The notes: generated by a model not told the origin, from the sequence alone. A stretch of 64,000 bases of DNA from Aporrectodea caliginosa (GCA_020284085.1 JACEVL010000163.1:1770761-1834760); one strand, 5' to 3'; shown: positions 9,845 to 22,094, counted from the stretch's first letter. Numbers and translations are program-made.

Positions 9845-12250
9845 TGTATTTCAAAGCATCAACTAGCCTAAGTTCGCCACCTGAAATGAAATACTCAGAC
9901 CCTAACCATCCCAAAGCGTTTCACATGGCTTATTGCCCACCACAAGCACTACCGAATCTGATAGTCACTGGACCGTTTAAATGATTAGCGTCTTTGTGGT
10001 AGACGTTCAAACATCACAATAAAGTACCTTGTATTTCAAAGCATGAAATAGCCTAAGTTCGCCACCTGAAATGAAATACTCAGACCCTAACCATCCCAAA
10101 GCGTTTCACATGGCTTATTGTCCACCACAAGCAATACCGAATCTGATAGTCACTGGACCGTTTAAATTATTAGCGTCTTTGTGGTAGACGTTCAAACATC
10201 ACAATAAAGTACCTTGTATTTCAAAGCATGAAATAGCCTAAGTTAGCCACCTGAAATGAAATACTCAGACCCTAACCATTCCAAAACGTTTCACAAGGCG
10301 TAATGTCCACCACAAGCACTACCGAATATGATAGTCACTGGACCGTTTAAATGATTAGCGTCTCTTTGGTAGACGTTCAAACTTGCCATATAAGTGCCTT
10401 ATACTTCAAAGCATGAAATAGCCTAAGTTCGCCACCTGAAATGAAATACTCAGACCCTAACCATCCCAAAGCGTTTCACATGGCTTATTGCCCACCACAA
10501 GCACTACCTAATCTGATAGTCACTGAACCGTTTAAATTATTAGCGTCTTTGTGGTAGACGTTCAAACATCCCAATAAAGTACCATGTATTTCAAAGCATC
10601 AACTAGCCTGAGTTCGCCACCTGAAATGAAATACTCAGACCCTAACCATCCCTAAGCGTTTCACATGGTTTATTGCCCACCACAAGCACTACCTAATCTG
10701 ATAGTCACTGGACCGTTTAAATTATTAGCGTCTTTGTGGTAGACGTTCAAACATCACAATAAAGTACCATGTATTTCAAAGCATCAACTAGCCTGAGTTC
10801 GCCACCTGAAATGAAATACTCAGACCCTAACCATCCCTAAGCGTTTCACATGGTTTATTGCCCACCACAAGCACTACCTTATCTGATAGTCACTGGACCG
10901 TTTAAATTATTAGCGTCTTTGTGGTAGACGTTCAAACATTCCAAAAAAGTACCTTGTATTTCAAAGCATGAAATAGCCTAAGTTCGCCACCTGAAATGAA
11001 ATACTCAGACCCTAACCATCCCAAAGCGTTTCACATGGCTTATTGCCCACCACAAGCACTGCCGAATCTGATAGTCACTGGACCGTTTAAATGATTAGCG
11101 TCTTTGTGGTAGACGTTCAAACATCCCAATAAAGTGCTTTATACTTCAAAGCATGAAATAGCCTAAGTTCGCCACCTGAAATGAAATACTCAGACCCTAA
11201 CCATCCCTAAGCGTTTCACATGGCTTATTGCCCACCACAAGCACTACCTAATCTGATAGTCACTGGACCGTTTAAATTATTAGCGTCTTTGTGGTAGACG
11301 TTCAAACATCACAATAAAGTACCTTGTATTTCAAAGCATGAAATAGCCTAAGTTCGCCACCTGAAATGAAATACTCAGACCCTAACCATCCCTAAGCGTT
11401 TCACATGTCTTATTGCCCACCACAAGCACTACCGAATCTGATAGTCACTGAACCGTTTAAATTATTAGCGTCTTTGTGGTAGACGTTCAAACATCCCAAT
11501 AAAGTGCTTTATACTTCAAAGCATGAAATAGCCTACGTTCGCCACCTGAAATGAAATACTCAGACCCTAACCATCCCAAAGCGTTTCACATGGCTGATTG
11601 CCCACCACAAGCACTACCTAATCTGATAGTCACTGGACCGTTTAAATTATTAGCGTCTTTGTGGTAGACGTTCAAACATCCCAATAAAGTGCTTTATACT
11701 TCAAAGCATGAAATAGCCTACGTTCGCCACCTGAAATGAAATACTCAGACCCTAACCATCCCAAAGCGTTTCACATGGCTGATTGTCCACCACAAGCACT
11801 ACCGAATCTGATAGTCACTGAACCGTTTAAATTATTAGCGTCTTTGTGGTAGACGTTCAAACATCCCAATAAAGTGCTTTATACTTCAAAGCATGAACTA
11901 GCCTACGTTCGCCACCTGAAATGAAATACTCAGACCCTAACCATCCCAAAGCGTTTCACATGGCTGATTGCCCACCACAAGCACTACCTAATCTGATAGT
12001 CACTGGACCGTTTAAATTATTAGCGTCTTTGTGGTAGACGTTCAAACATCTCAATAAAGTACCATGTATTTCAAAGCATCAACTAGCCTGAGTTCGCCAC
12101 CTGAAATGAAATACTCCGACCCTAACCATCCCTAAGCGTTTCACATGGCTTATTGCCCACCACAAGCACTACCGAATCTGATAGTCACTGGACCGTTTAA
12201 ATGATTAGCGTCTTTGTTTTAGCCGTTCAAACTTGCCATATAAGTGCCTT
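9845..12250 (+). repeat. 185-bp satellite array, left arm (about 13 units)
   Basis: The unit marker GTATTTCAAAGCAT recurs at 9846, 10031 and 10216, giving a 185-bp period, and continues to 12250. Each unit holds TTCGCCACCTGAAATGAAAT, ACTCAGACCCTAACC, a CCACCACAAGCACTACC block and GGTAGACGTTCAAAC. Units differ by scattered substitutions and fall into subtypes (CATCAACTAGCC versus CATGAAATAGCC). There is no open frame. Confidence 0.97.
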
Positions 12251-13017
12251 GTCTATGCGATTATGTAGAAACGAAAGAGAAATAATGTGGTAGCCGAACC
12301 TATCGACACTTGTAGGATACATAGGCTACCGCTATACATTAATGTACAAGTAAATGAAAAATCAACACTATTGCTTAAGATTAGATCAGCAACTAAGGTC
12401 ATTAGAATACACAGTAACATATAGCTATACATCATAATACAGTATATCTTTCAGCGACTACATCCATTACATACCATCTACCCATCATGTTAGATATTTA
12501 CATAACAGCATGCAGTGCACATGCCTGCTGCCCATCAAGAGGTCAGTCAATTAGACATTAGGCAGCACATTTGTGCATCATAGTATTATTAGCAATATTA
12601 AAATAACAGAGTGCAGCTGTGGTTTGACCTCACTGAATATTTGACAACACATTTGTAGATATCAATCAAAATAACCGATAAAAACCAAAATTACAACAAT
12701 ATAATGCAATCGTGTATTCCGCATAAGCATTACAAAACGCCGGATACATAATATGCAGGTGCAATAAAAAGTTGAACTGTATTTTCACAGGATGAGCTGC
12801 CATATTGACCCCAGAGCCCAGAGACTCAATCCACACTGGCACAGTAGTGCACAAATAGCCAGAACGATTTTAGCTAGAGACAGCATTATACCGTAATTAT
12901 GTAAATATGTGAGGAACTAATAAATTCCATTAACCATTAGACACTACATTTCTTCAGATGCCAGTCACTTTCGCCCACTATGCCCTATGAGTATATCGAG
13001 GTGTAACCGTTCTTCTA
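12251..13017. other. Core of the inverted-repeat element, no gene recognised
   Basis: Only short frames without known domains occur. It lies downstream of the PHD exon on the minus strand, so it may contain the end of that gene. I cannot identify a terminal exon. Confidence 0.4.
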
Positions 13018-13452
13018 TAGAAGCATTTACTCTGTATCACAAGACTATGTTTACGTAACTGAAAACAAATGTTAAAATGCCGTCGACTTGTGTGAAAGAC
13101 GCACAGACACAGAAGCCATGAAGAAATTAATTTTTATCAGTTTCCTCTTGGACGAAAGCGAGAGGAGAAGCCGAGTGTTTGGGTTACAGCAGTAAATCGC
13201 AAGGAATGGCGCAAGGAATGGCGCGACCTGGATGGCGCCTTCATTCGGTCGCCATTCCTTGCGATTTACTGCTGTAATTCATTTACTCAGCTTCTCCTCT
13301 CGCTTTCGTCCAAGAGGAAACCGATTAAATTTAATTTCTTCGTCGTTTCTATGTCTGTTCGTACAATTTGTCACACAAGTCGACGGCATTTTAACATTTG
13401 TTTTCACTTACTTAAACATTGTCACGTGATCCAGAGTAAACGCTCCTATAGC
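13018..13452. mobile_element. Foldback (hairpin) element of about 435 bp
   Basis: Outer ends CTATAGAAGCATTTACTCTG and the inverse (CAGAGTAAACGCTCCTATAG) begin arms of about 200 bp. The arms include AAATGTTAAAATGCCGTCGAC and CTTGGACGAAAGCGAGAGGA in both orientations. The loop is near 13215-13240. No coding sequence is present. Confidence 0.85.
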
Positions 13453-13596
13453 AGAGTATAATGTTCACGAAGGATTATAATTTAATGACATTGAATTTCT
13501 TTTAACAGAATACACCATATTCTCAACATGCAGTAACATTCAGTAAGTTCAAATGAGCCATAATATGTTAGTTTATAACAATAACCTGTGAACTAC

Positions 13597-13765
13597 CTGG
13601 ATTAGAACATATTGGGCAGAGCCAGGGAATTCCTTTAATTTCGCGCAGTCTTTCTGCTGTAATTTTTACACACGTGACATGACACCAAGTCAAACAATAC
13701 GGTCTACTGCATTGCAACATTGATCCGGACGACGGACCATGACAAATACAATGCAGTTTGGGAGT
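13597..13765 (-). pseudogene. PHD-finger segment of the Ulp1/PHD gene
   Basis: Minus-strand coding sequence from 13765 to a donor CCAG|GTAGTTC at 13597. The residues LHCIC, GSMLQC, YCLTWCHVTC and WLCPIC supply all eight ligands of a C4HC3 PHD finger in canonical spacing. It is the continuation of the protease exon ending at 15865. The joint is exactly the 25-bp sequence duplicated on both sides of the 2.07 kb insertion at 13766-15839, so this part was cut off from its gene by that insertion. PHD fingers usually read histone H3 tails. Here a chromatin-targeting role for a transposon protein is inferred. Confidence 0.75.
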
Positions 13766-15839
13766 GATGTAAGGGATTTGGGAATTACAATAGTAGTAAT
13801 TGTAACGTAATCATTACTGAGATTTGACTAGAGGAATATTTAGACGGACAGACAACAGGACACTGACGGATACAGAGACGGACTAGCAGCGCACGCCTGC
13901 CAGCCCCACGTAGGGATGGTGACCGGATGAAGCGTCGATCAACCGCCGCCACGCGCCGCCTTCTGATGCCGCCTACTTGTCCATCATAAGTTCTACGATA
14001 AGTTACGCCCGCCTTGCAGTGAAATGAACCCGTCCATCTGGAAATGAACCGGTCCAGATAGAAGTTCTACAACGCGACGGACGGAAGGAGCGACACGGCG
14101 ACGACCAATAGTCAGGAAGGAAAGAAACATGGGGACACCGCCTACAACCCTTTCCACGAGACAAGAGTAACTATAAGATAGCCGAACACAGAGAGAAAAG
14201 TCGTTCTCTCGGTTTGGTGACTGACGCGATGTTTTGGTGCTCCTGATGAGGAGAGAGGAACGCTTGAGATTGACGAAGCCTGCTGAAGACAAGTGCTACC
14301 TGCAAGAGGCAGAGGACAAAGAGGACCGCAACGGAACGAGACGAGAGAAGCCGAGAGAAACCGAGGGAGAGAACGCAGTCAACCTCGTTAAAGATTACAG
14401 ACGACGATGCAGGCAATCTCTTTAGAATAAGAGCTAGTGACGACACAGATTTATAACTAGAAACTCGTACGCTTCATTGAGATAGACAACTCACTGCTAA
14501 AGACACTCAAGAGAGTCGAAGGAAGACAGACGCACGTCCGCTGATGAACTTTGATGAACGAGGAACAAGAGTGCAGACCGCTGACTCTCAATCTGATGAC
14601 ATGACAGCCGACTGACTGTCGACTACCAGGTAACGTTGCAGTAGTGTAATTCAAGGGTAATTAGTGCGTATTGACGATAGGCTATCCGCTGAATAGATAT
14701 TCTTAAGAGTCCGTAATTGACGAGTAGAAAAGAGGATCCCGGAGTGATCTTGCTGTAACGTCTTGATTGTATGAAAGTGATGAATATGAGGAGTGAATGA
14801 TCGTTATAAATTACTGTTTGTAATCATTGATTGTACGACATTGTGTAGAAGTTTGTTAGCGAATATACTCTGAAAATGACCTCCCAGTCTCTTGAACTGC
14901 TAACTAGCCGAGACATGATTGATAGCGAGGACATTAGGGCCACTACGAGTAAAGAAGTAAGATCGGAGATGAACCCCCTCACCATGGATAGACTGTTAGG
15001 CTCCATTGAAGCACTAGCCACGACGGTAGCGAGACAGGACGAGAAAGACAGAAGGAGACAGGAGGAGGACAGAAGGAGACAGGAGGAGGACAGAAGGAGA
15101 CAGGAGAGAACTGAAAGGATGATGGCTGAGGTAATTGCTGTATCCAGAGAGAGTAAGCAAGCTGCCTGGGAAAGTGAGAGAAGAACAATGGAAACGTTAC
15201 AGACAGTTTTAGACAGACAGGGTGATCTAGAGGCTGAGATGTATTCCGTAGATGAATGGACCGCTTACGATAGCCCAAATCGCGGCAGCCGACCTAATCC
15301 GTCTGGTTGCCCGGTTGACTTCAGACAGAAGTCCGCCCTTCCACTCAATTCAAACCCACCTTCGTCAGGACCCCAAGATGATTTTAGGCCTCCGATTCTG
15401 CGGAGAAGTGAACGGCTTAGACGCCTAAGGAAAGGGAATACGGGCCAGCCTGATAGGGAAAGTCTGAATGAAACCTTCAGTGATTTAGAGATTACTGAAC
15501 CCACCTATTCCTATCCAGGGACCTCCAGCGGTCACGAAGGACAATCCTGGCTTGAACCCCCAGGGTCCCCGGGTCCAGCACCCCGGCATGAGGAAGAAAG
15601 TAGTAAGTATGTATTGCCGCGTGGAAGCCAATTCCACGCGGCTGGCGACGAGGAATACCTGGACGGCGAAAGGGAGGGCTCCCTAGGGCATTACGACCCC
15701 AGGGGTGGGCCTAGCAACCCCATAGGCATAGCGACCGGCCTAACCTCTAGTTTGTCCAGGCGGCAAGGGACGTATGGGGCTATGGCGACGCGTGGAAGCC
15801 CACTCCACGTGGAAGCCAGCGCAGAAGCTGAAACCCCAG
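13766..15839 (+). mobile_element. 2.07 kb insertion with an exact 25-bp flanking duplication
   Basis: The 25 bases at 13741-13765 are repeated exactly at 15840-15864. The inserted sequence starts GATGTAAGGGATTTGGG, similar to the start of an LTR or leader. It has about 1.1 kb without coding potential, then a gag-like frame from 14876 that is cut at the right junction. It has no poly-A and no second LTR. It looks like the 5' part of a retroelement joined into the gene. The duplication is far longer than the 4-6 bp left by LTR integrases. Confidence 0.7.
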
Positions 15840-15949
15840 GACAAATACAATGCAGTTTGGGAGTATTAAAGATTTTTTCACCTCTTTTATTGGCTACAGT
15901 CTTCGGAAATTCTGTAAATGTTTCGTTTAGCATGCATTGGCGAAAGTGA
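14876..15949 (+). CDS. Gag-like coiled-coil protein, 3' truncated
   Basis: ATG at 14876, 357 codons. Residues 50-115 are strongly charged and heptad-like, with three tandem copies of DRRRQEE. They are followed by a proline/serine-rich stretch and two related RGSxxH segments. The layout (N-terminal coiled coil, then disordered region) is that of the N-terminal part of many Ty3/gypsy Gag proteins. There is no capsid domain or zinc knuckle, because the frame leaves the insertion at 15839. The last 36 residues are antisense to the Ulp1 exon. Could equally be an unrelated structural protein; similarity to a named Gag was not shown. Confidence 0.45.
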   Translation: MTSQSLELLTSRDMIDSEDIRATTSKEVRSEMNPLTMDRLLGSIEALATTVARQDEKDRRRQEEDRRRQEEDRRRQERTERMMAEVIAVSRESKQAAWESERRTMETLQTVLDRQGDLEAEMYSVDEWTAYDSPNRGSRPNPSGCPVDFRQKSALPLNSNPPSSGPQDDFRPPILRRSERLRRLRKGNTGQPDRESLNETFSDLEITEPTYSYPGTSSGHEGQSWLEPPGSPGPAPRHEEESSKYVLPRGSQFHAAGDEEYLDGEREGSLGHYDPRGGPSNPIGIATGLTSSLSRRQGTYGAMATRGSPLHVEASAEAETPGQIQCSLGVLKIFSPLLLATVFGNSVNVSFSMHWRK

Positions 15950-16454
15950 CTGGCAAGCAATGTGACCGTGTACAAGTGCCCTGTTGGGTCGCGCTTCAAG
16001 CAGCACGATAGTGCCGCGGCTGCAGCATAGAAGCCGCAAATTCTTGTACCGGCTTTTTGCTGCTGAAAGTATCTGATGTGAAATGTGATGTCATCACTAC
16101 TGTAATCTTCACGAAGCAACCAGGACACTTGTACCTTGGTCGAATCATTAACGAAATTATATATGCTATCGTAAATGTATACGTCTGAGGTGGATTCGCC
16201 GAATACGTTGGTTGCGCATACCCAGTGGTCGCCAATGCTCAATATTTGCACGAATCTCTGTCGTCCGACGCTTTCGAATTTCGGTATGGATGTTCCTTTC
16301 TCACAGGGGCCGAAAACGCTGTCTTGTAAGCCAGCCACCCGTCTGCCAAAATGCGTCTTCAGCAGCTTCATCCACGCATCAATTTCATTTGAGCCTATTT
16401 CGGTAATATAATTGAATGCAATGTCAGCCACTTCGATGGTTTTCGATGTCTTTC
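15865..16454 (-). pseudogene. Ulp1-like cysteine protease exon
   Basis: A splice acceptor (TTTAACTTTCAG) at 16455 opens the exon. One nucleotide of phase joins it exactly to the exon ending at 16833. The protein has the His-Asp-Gln/Cys layout of the C48/Ulp1-adenain protease fold: FVQILSIGDHWVCATN (catalytic His), VYIYDSIY (Asp), then QQQKAGTRICGFYAAAAAL (Cys in RICG). It is about 190 residues, typical for the fold. Upstream, NEIDAWMKLLKTHFGRRVAGLQ resembles the lead-in seen in invertebrate mobile-element Ulp1 domains. The reading frame is interrupted at 15864 by the 2.07 kb insertion and resumes with the PHD finger at 13765. Ulp1 enzymes normally cleave SUMO or similar tags; the substrate here is unknown. 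Confidence 0.72.
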
Positions 16455-16832
16455 CTGAAAGTTAAACACAGTTTTGATTGTAATGAATTTCATGAAATTC
16501 AATTCGATGAAGCTATGTATATGTATATAGGGTAGAGTGGGGCAAACCGATCCCTATTGCATTTCACTAAAATTTATACTGATCTAGTCTGTTCACTTGC
16601 ATGCATGTATGTGTACTTCAGTTACAATAGGCATTTATGAAGTGCGAATTTTGGTTGTGTGCTAGAAATTTCTTTGTCACATTTCGCTCAATATCACTCT
16701 ATATGAATGTCCATGCAAACAAAGTCACGAATATACACATATTGCTACTATATTATGCCAGGAAGTTTTTACTTATCAGTTTATTACCGACGCTAGTTTA
16801 ATTCATAGAAACTACTTAAGTTACTTACGTAC

Positions 16833-17613
16833 CTGGACTTAACTTAATGCGATCGAAATCTTTATCTTCAATGTTTTCAGCCGATTTCTCCGGACCTGGA
16901 CTTAACTTAATGTGATCGAAATCTTTATCTGCAATGCTTTCAGCCGATTTCTCAGGACCTGGACTTAACTTAATGTGATCTAAATCTTTATCATCATTGT
17001 TTTCAGCCGATTTCTCAGGTTCCAGTTCTTGGGCTGGATCTGTATTCGATTTCCTATTCTTCAATACACGTCTGCTGAAGTCAGTGTCAGAATACTTCGT
17101 ACGCCTTCTTTTCGGTTTCCACTGTTCTTCCTCCTCATGAAGGAAGGAGCATTGTTTCTTCCTTTTCAACCCAATATTAATTGGCTCCGGCAATTTCTTT
17201 GCTTTAACAGCACCTCTAACTCTTTTCAGCTGTTCACAAAGAATTTCTCTTGGGCGTAATTTCGTCCTGCCCATTAGAGTGCCTCTCTTTAGAGTTCGAA
17301 AGTATGATTCAACTTTTGCATTAGTCATAGAAGGTGTTGACTGTTCCATTGAAGTTTTGCGTAGAGCAAGGTTATACATTGGTCGAGACCACAATGGAAA
17401 TAAATGCATGAAATCCTTTAAGCACTTGAAGCCGGCAGGCGAGTACAAATCGTTCGATGTGCCACGTGACTTGTCGTCAGTCAGATCTGTTTCCGGAATG
17501 TCCTTAAGTGCATTAGCGAAAAACAGAGTGAAAGGGGATTTCTTTATAAGAGTGGTCTTTGTCAAGAAAGCAGAGATTTTCTTCTCGGCTTCAGCAGTGC
17601 TATGACTTTCTGT
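16833..17613 (-). pseudogene. Transposase-like C-terminal exon with three tandem modules
   Basis: An exon between acceptor TGTTATTTACAG (17614) and donor CCAG|GTACGT (16833), open throughout. Near 17290-17340 it has NLALRKTSMEQSTPSMTNAK followed by VESYFRTLK. This tryptophan/asparagine-rich block with N-A-x-V-E-x-Y-F-x-x-L-K is one I associate with the C-terminal part of several uncharacterised transposon proteins. A basic stretch KPKRRRTK follows. Then come three copies of a roughly 24-residue module, EKSAEN/S-x2-DKD-x-D-x-IKLSPG (16840-16995). The exons that should precede it are missing: the right satellite arm begins at 17884. The gene therefore lost its 5' half when the arm was formed. 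Confidence 0.6.
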
Positions 17614-17883
17614 CTGTAAATAACATCAATGTTCATCATATCGTTGCAACTACAATCTCATTGAGAGTGGTTTCTATAAGTGTGTTGGCCTACACAATGG
17701 ACTGGTTTTGAGAAAAGGAAAGAATTTATTAGAAATAAGTGGAAATAGAAGAAAAATATGAATATCATTTGGACACTCACTTCAGCATGTTTGTGCTCAT
17801 TCCACAGAAACCGAACTGCTCTTACTGTTTTAACCTAAAAGCAGCTCTTAAGTGCATCAGATTCCATAGACAGGCTATGACTG
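17614..17883. other. Intron remnant next to the right satellite arm
   Basis: No coding similarity. It ends at TAGACAGGCTATGACT where the satellite begins. The inner border of the left array has TTGTCTATG, giving a short inverse match at the two inner junctions. Confidence 0.4.
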
Positions 17884-20800
17884 AGTATTTCATTTCAGGT
17901 GGCGAACTTAGGCTATTTCATGCTTTGAAATACAAGGTACTTTATTGGAATGTTTGAACGTCTACCACAAAGACGCTAATAATTTAAACGGTCCAGTGAC
18001 TATCAGATTAGGTAGTGCTTGTGGTGGGCAATAAACCATGTGAAACGCTTAGGGATGGTTAGGGTCTGAGTATTTCATTTCAGGTGGCGAACTTAGGCTA
18101 TTTCATGCTTTGAAATACAAGGTACTTTATTGGAATGTTTGAACGTCTACCACAAAGACGCTAATAATTTAAACGGTCCAGTGACTATCAGATAAGGTAG
18201 TGCTTGTGGTGGGCAATAAACCATGTGAAACGCTTTGGGATGGTTAGGGTCTGAGTATTTCATTTCAGGTGGCGAACTTAGGCTATTTCATGCTTTGAAA
18301 TACATGGTACTTTATTGGGATGTTTGAACGTCTACCACAAAGACGCTAATCATTTAAACGGTTCAGTGACTATCTGATTAGGTAGTGCTTGTGGTGGGCA
18401 ATAAGACATGTGAAACGCTTAGGGATGGTTAGGGTCTGAGTATTTCATTTCAGGTGGCGAACTTAGGCTATTTCATGCTTTGAAATACAAGGTACTTTAT
18501 TGGGATGTTTGAACGTCTACCACAAAGACGCTAATAATTTAAACGGTCAAGTGACTATCATATTCGGTAGTGCTTGTGGTGGACATTACGCCTTGTGAAA
18601 CGTTTTGGAATGGTTAGGGTCTGAGTATTTCATTTCAGGTGGCGAACTTAGGCTATTTCATGCTTTGAAATACAAGGTACTTTATTGGAATGTTTGAACG
18701 TCTACCACAAAGACGCTAATAATTTAAACGGTCCAGTGACTATCAGATAAGGTAGTGCTTGTGGTGGGCAATAAGCCATGTGAAACGCTTTGGGATGGTT
18801 AGGGTCTGAGTATTTCATTTCAGGTGGCGAACTTAGGCTATTTCATGCTTTGAAATACAAGGTACTTTATTGGAATGTTTGAACGTCTACCACAAAGACG
18901 CTAATAATTTAAACGGTCCAGTGACTATCAGATTAGGTAGTGCTTGTGGTGGGCAATAAACCATGTGAAACGCTTAGGGATGGTTAGGGTCTGAGTATTT
19001 CATTTCAGGTCAGGCTAGTTGATGCTTTGAAATACATGGTACGATGTTTGAACGTCTACCACAAAGACGCTAATAATTTAAACGGTCCAGTGACTATAAG
19101 ATTCGGTAGTGCTTGTGGTGGGCAATAAGCCATGCTTTGAAATACATGGTACTTTATTGGTGATGTTTGAACGTCTACCACAAAGACGCTAATAATTTAA
19201 ACGGTCCAGTGACTATCAGATTAGGTAGTGCTTGTGGTGGGCAATAAACCATGTGAAACGCTTAGGGATGGTTAGGGTCTGAGTATTTCATTTCAGGTGG
19301 CGAACTCAGGCTAGTTGATGCTTTGAAATACATGGTACTTTATTGGGATGTTTGAACGTCTACCACAAAGACGCTAATAATTTAAACGGTTCAGTGACTA
19401 TCAGATTAGGTAGTGCTTGTGGTGGGCAATAAGCCATGTGAAACGCTTAGGGATGGTTAGGGTCTGAGTATTTCATTTCAGGTGGCGAACTCAGGCTAGT
19501 TGATGCTTTGAAATACATGGTACTTTATTGGGATGTTTGAACGTCTACCACAAAGACGCTAATAATTTAAACGGTCCAGTGACTATCAGATTAGGTAGTG
19601 CTTGTGGTGGGCAATAAACCATGTGAAACGCTTAGGGATGGTTAGGGTCTGAGTATTTCAGGTGGCGAACTCAGGCTAGTTGATGCTTTGAAATACATGG
19701 TACTTTATTGGGATGTTTGAACGTCTACCACAAAGACGCTAATAATTTAAACGGTTCAGTGACTATCTGATTAGGTAGTGCTTGTGGTGGGCAATAAGCC
19801 ATGTGAAACGCTTTGGGATGGTTAGGGTCTGAGTATTTCATTTCAGGTGGCGAACTTAGGCTATTTCATGCTTTGAAGTATAAGGCACTTATATGGCAAG
19901 TTTGAACGTCTACCAAAGAGACGCTAATCATTTAAACGGTCCAGTGACTATCATATTCGGTAGTGCTTGTGGTGGACATTACGCCTTGTGAAACGTTTTG
20001 GAATGGTTAGGGTCTGAGTATTTCATTTCAGGTGGCGAACTTAGGCTATTTCATGCTTTGAAATACAAGGTACTTTATTGTGATGTTTGAACGTCTACCA
20101 CAAAGACGCTAATAATTTAAACGGTCCAGTGACTATCAGATTCGGTATTGCTTGTGGTGGACAATAAGCCATGTGAAACTTTGGGATGGTTAGGGTCTGA
20201 GTATTTCATTTCAGGTGGCGAACTTAGGCTATTTCATGCTTTGAAATACAAGGTACTTTATTGTGATGTTTGAACGTCTACCACAAAGACGCTAATCATT
20301 TAAACGGTCCAGTGACTATCAGATTCGGTAGTGCTTGTGGTGGGCAATAAGCCATGTGAAACGCTTTGGGATGGTTAGGGTCTGAGTATTTCATTTCAGG
20401 TGGCGAACTTAGGCTATTTCATGCTTTGAAATACAAGGTACTTTATTGGAATGTTTGAACGTCTACCACAAAGACGCTAATAATTTAAACGGTCCAGTGA
20501 CTATCAGATAAGGTAGTGCTTGTGGTGGGCAATAAACCATGTGAAACGCTTAGGGATGGTTAGGGTCTGAGTATTTCATTTCAGGTGGCGAACTTAGGCT
20601 ATTTCATGCTTTGAAATACAAGGTACTTTATTGGAATGTTTGAACGTCTACCACAAAGACGCTAATAATTTAAACGGTCCAGTGACTATCAGATAAGGTA
20701 GTGCTTGTGGTGGGCAATAAACCATGTGAAACGCTTAGGGATGGTTAGGGTCTGAGTATTTCATTTCAGGTGGCGAACTTAGGCTATTTCATGCTTTGAA

Positions 20801-22094
20801 GTATAAAGCACTTTATTGGGATGTTTGAACGTCTACCACAAAGACGCTAATCATTTAAACGGTCCAGTGACTATCAGATTCGGTAGTGCTTGTGGTGGGC
20901 AATAAGCCATGTGAAACGCTTAGGGATGGTTAGGGTCTGAGTATTTCATTTCAGGTGGCGAACTTAGGCTATTTCATGCTTTGAAATACAAGGTACTTTA
21001 TTGGGATGTTTGAACGTCTACCACAAAGACGCTAATAATTTAAACGGTCCAGTGACTATCATATTCGGTAGTGCTTGTGGTGGACATTACGCCTTGTGAA
21101 ACGTTTTGGAATGGTTAGGGTCTGAGTATTTCATTTCAGGTGGCGAACTTAGGCTATTTCATGCTTTGAAATACAAGGTACTTTATTGTGATGTTTGAAC
21201 GTCTACCACAAAGACGCTAATCATTTAAACGGTCCAGTGACTATCAGATTCGGTAGTGCTTGTGGTGGGCAATAAGCCATGTGAAACGCTTTGGGATGGT
21301 TAGGGTCTGAGTATTTCATTTCAGGTGGCGAACTTAGGCTATTTCATGCTTTGAAATACAAGGTACTTTATTGGAATGTTTGAACGTCTACCACAAAGAC
21401 GCTAATAATTTAAACGGTCCAGTGACTATCAGATTAGGTAGTGCTTGTGGTGGGCAATAAGCCATGTGAAACGCTTAGGGATGGTTAGGGTCTGAGTATT
21501 TCAGGTGGCGAACTCAGGCTAGTTGATGCTTTGAAATACATGGTACTTTATTGGGATGTTTGAACGTCTACCACAAAGACGCTAATCATTTAAACGGTCC
21601 AGTGACTATAAGATTCGGTAGTGCTTGTGGTGGGCAATAAGCCATGTGAAACGCTTAGGGATGGTTAGGGTCTGAGTATTTCATTTCAGGTGGCGAACTT
21701 AGGCTATTTCATGCTTTGAAATACAAGGTACTTTATTGTGATGTTTGAACGTCTACCACAAAGACGCTAATCATTTAAACGGTCCAGTGACTATCAGATT
21801 CGGTATTGCTTGTGGTGGACAATAAGCCATGTGAAACGCTTTGGGATGGTTAGGGTCTGAGTATTTCATTTCAGGTGGCGAACTTAGGCTATTTCATGCT
21901 TTGAAATACAAGGTACTTTATTGTGATGTTTGAACGTCTACCACAAAGACGCTAATAATTTAAACGGTCCAGTGACTATAACATTCGGTAGTGCTTGTGG
22001 TGGGCAATAAGCCATGTGAAACGCTTTGGGATGGTTAGGGTCTGAGTATTTCATTTCAGGTGGCGAACTTAGGCTAGTTGATGCTTTGAAATAC
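17884..22094 (-). repeat. 185-bp satellite array, right arm (about 23 units)
   Basis: The same unit as 9845-12250 but inverted (GGTGGCGAACTTAGGCTA, GGGTCTGAGTATTTCATTTC, GAACGTCTACC). Some units carry deletions, for example near 19015-19140 where partial units are fused, and units lacking TTTCATTTC near 19650 and 21500. This arm is about 10 units longer than the left one. Confidence 0.97.

Noticed and set aside
9845..12250. Regular repeats suggesting a CRISPR array
   Set aside because: Units are 185 bp with no repeat/spacer alternation, and the context is animal DNA. It is a tandem satellite.
12253..12854. Small frames of about 60 codons in the core
   Set aside because: No domain, no splice context and composition like the surrounding AT-rich DNA.
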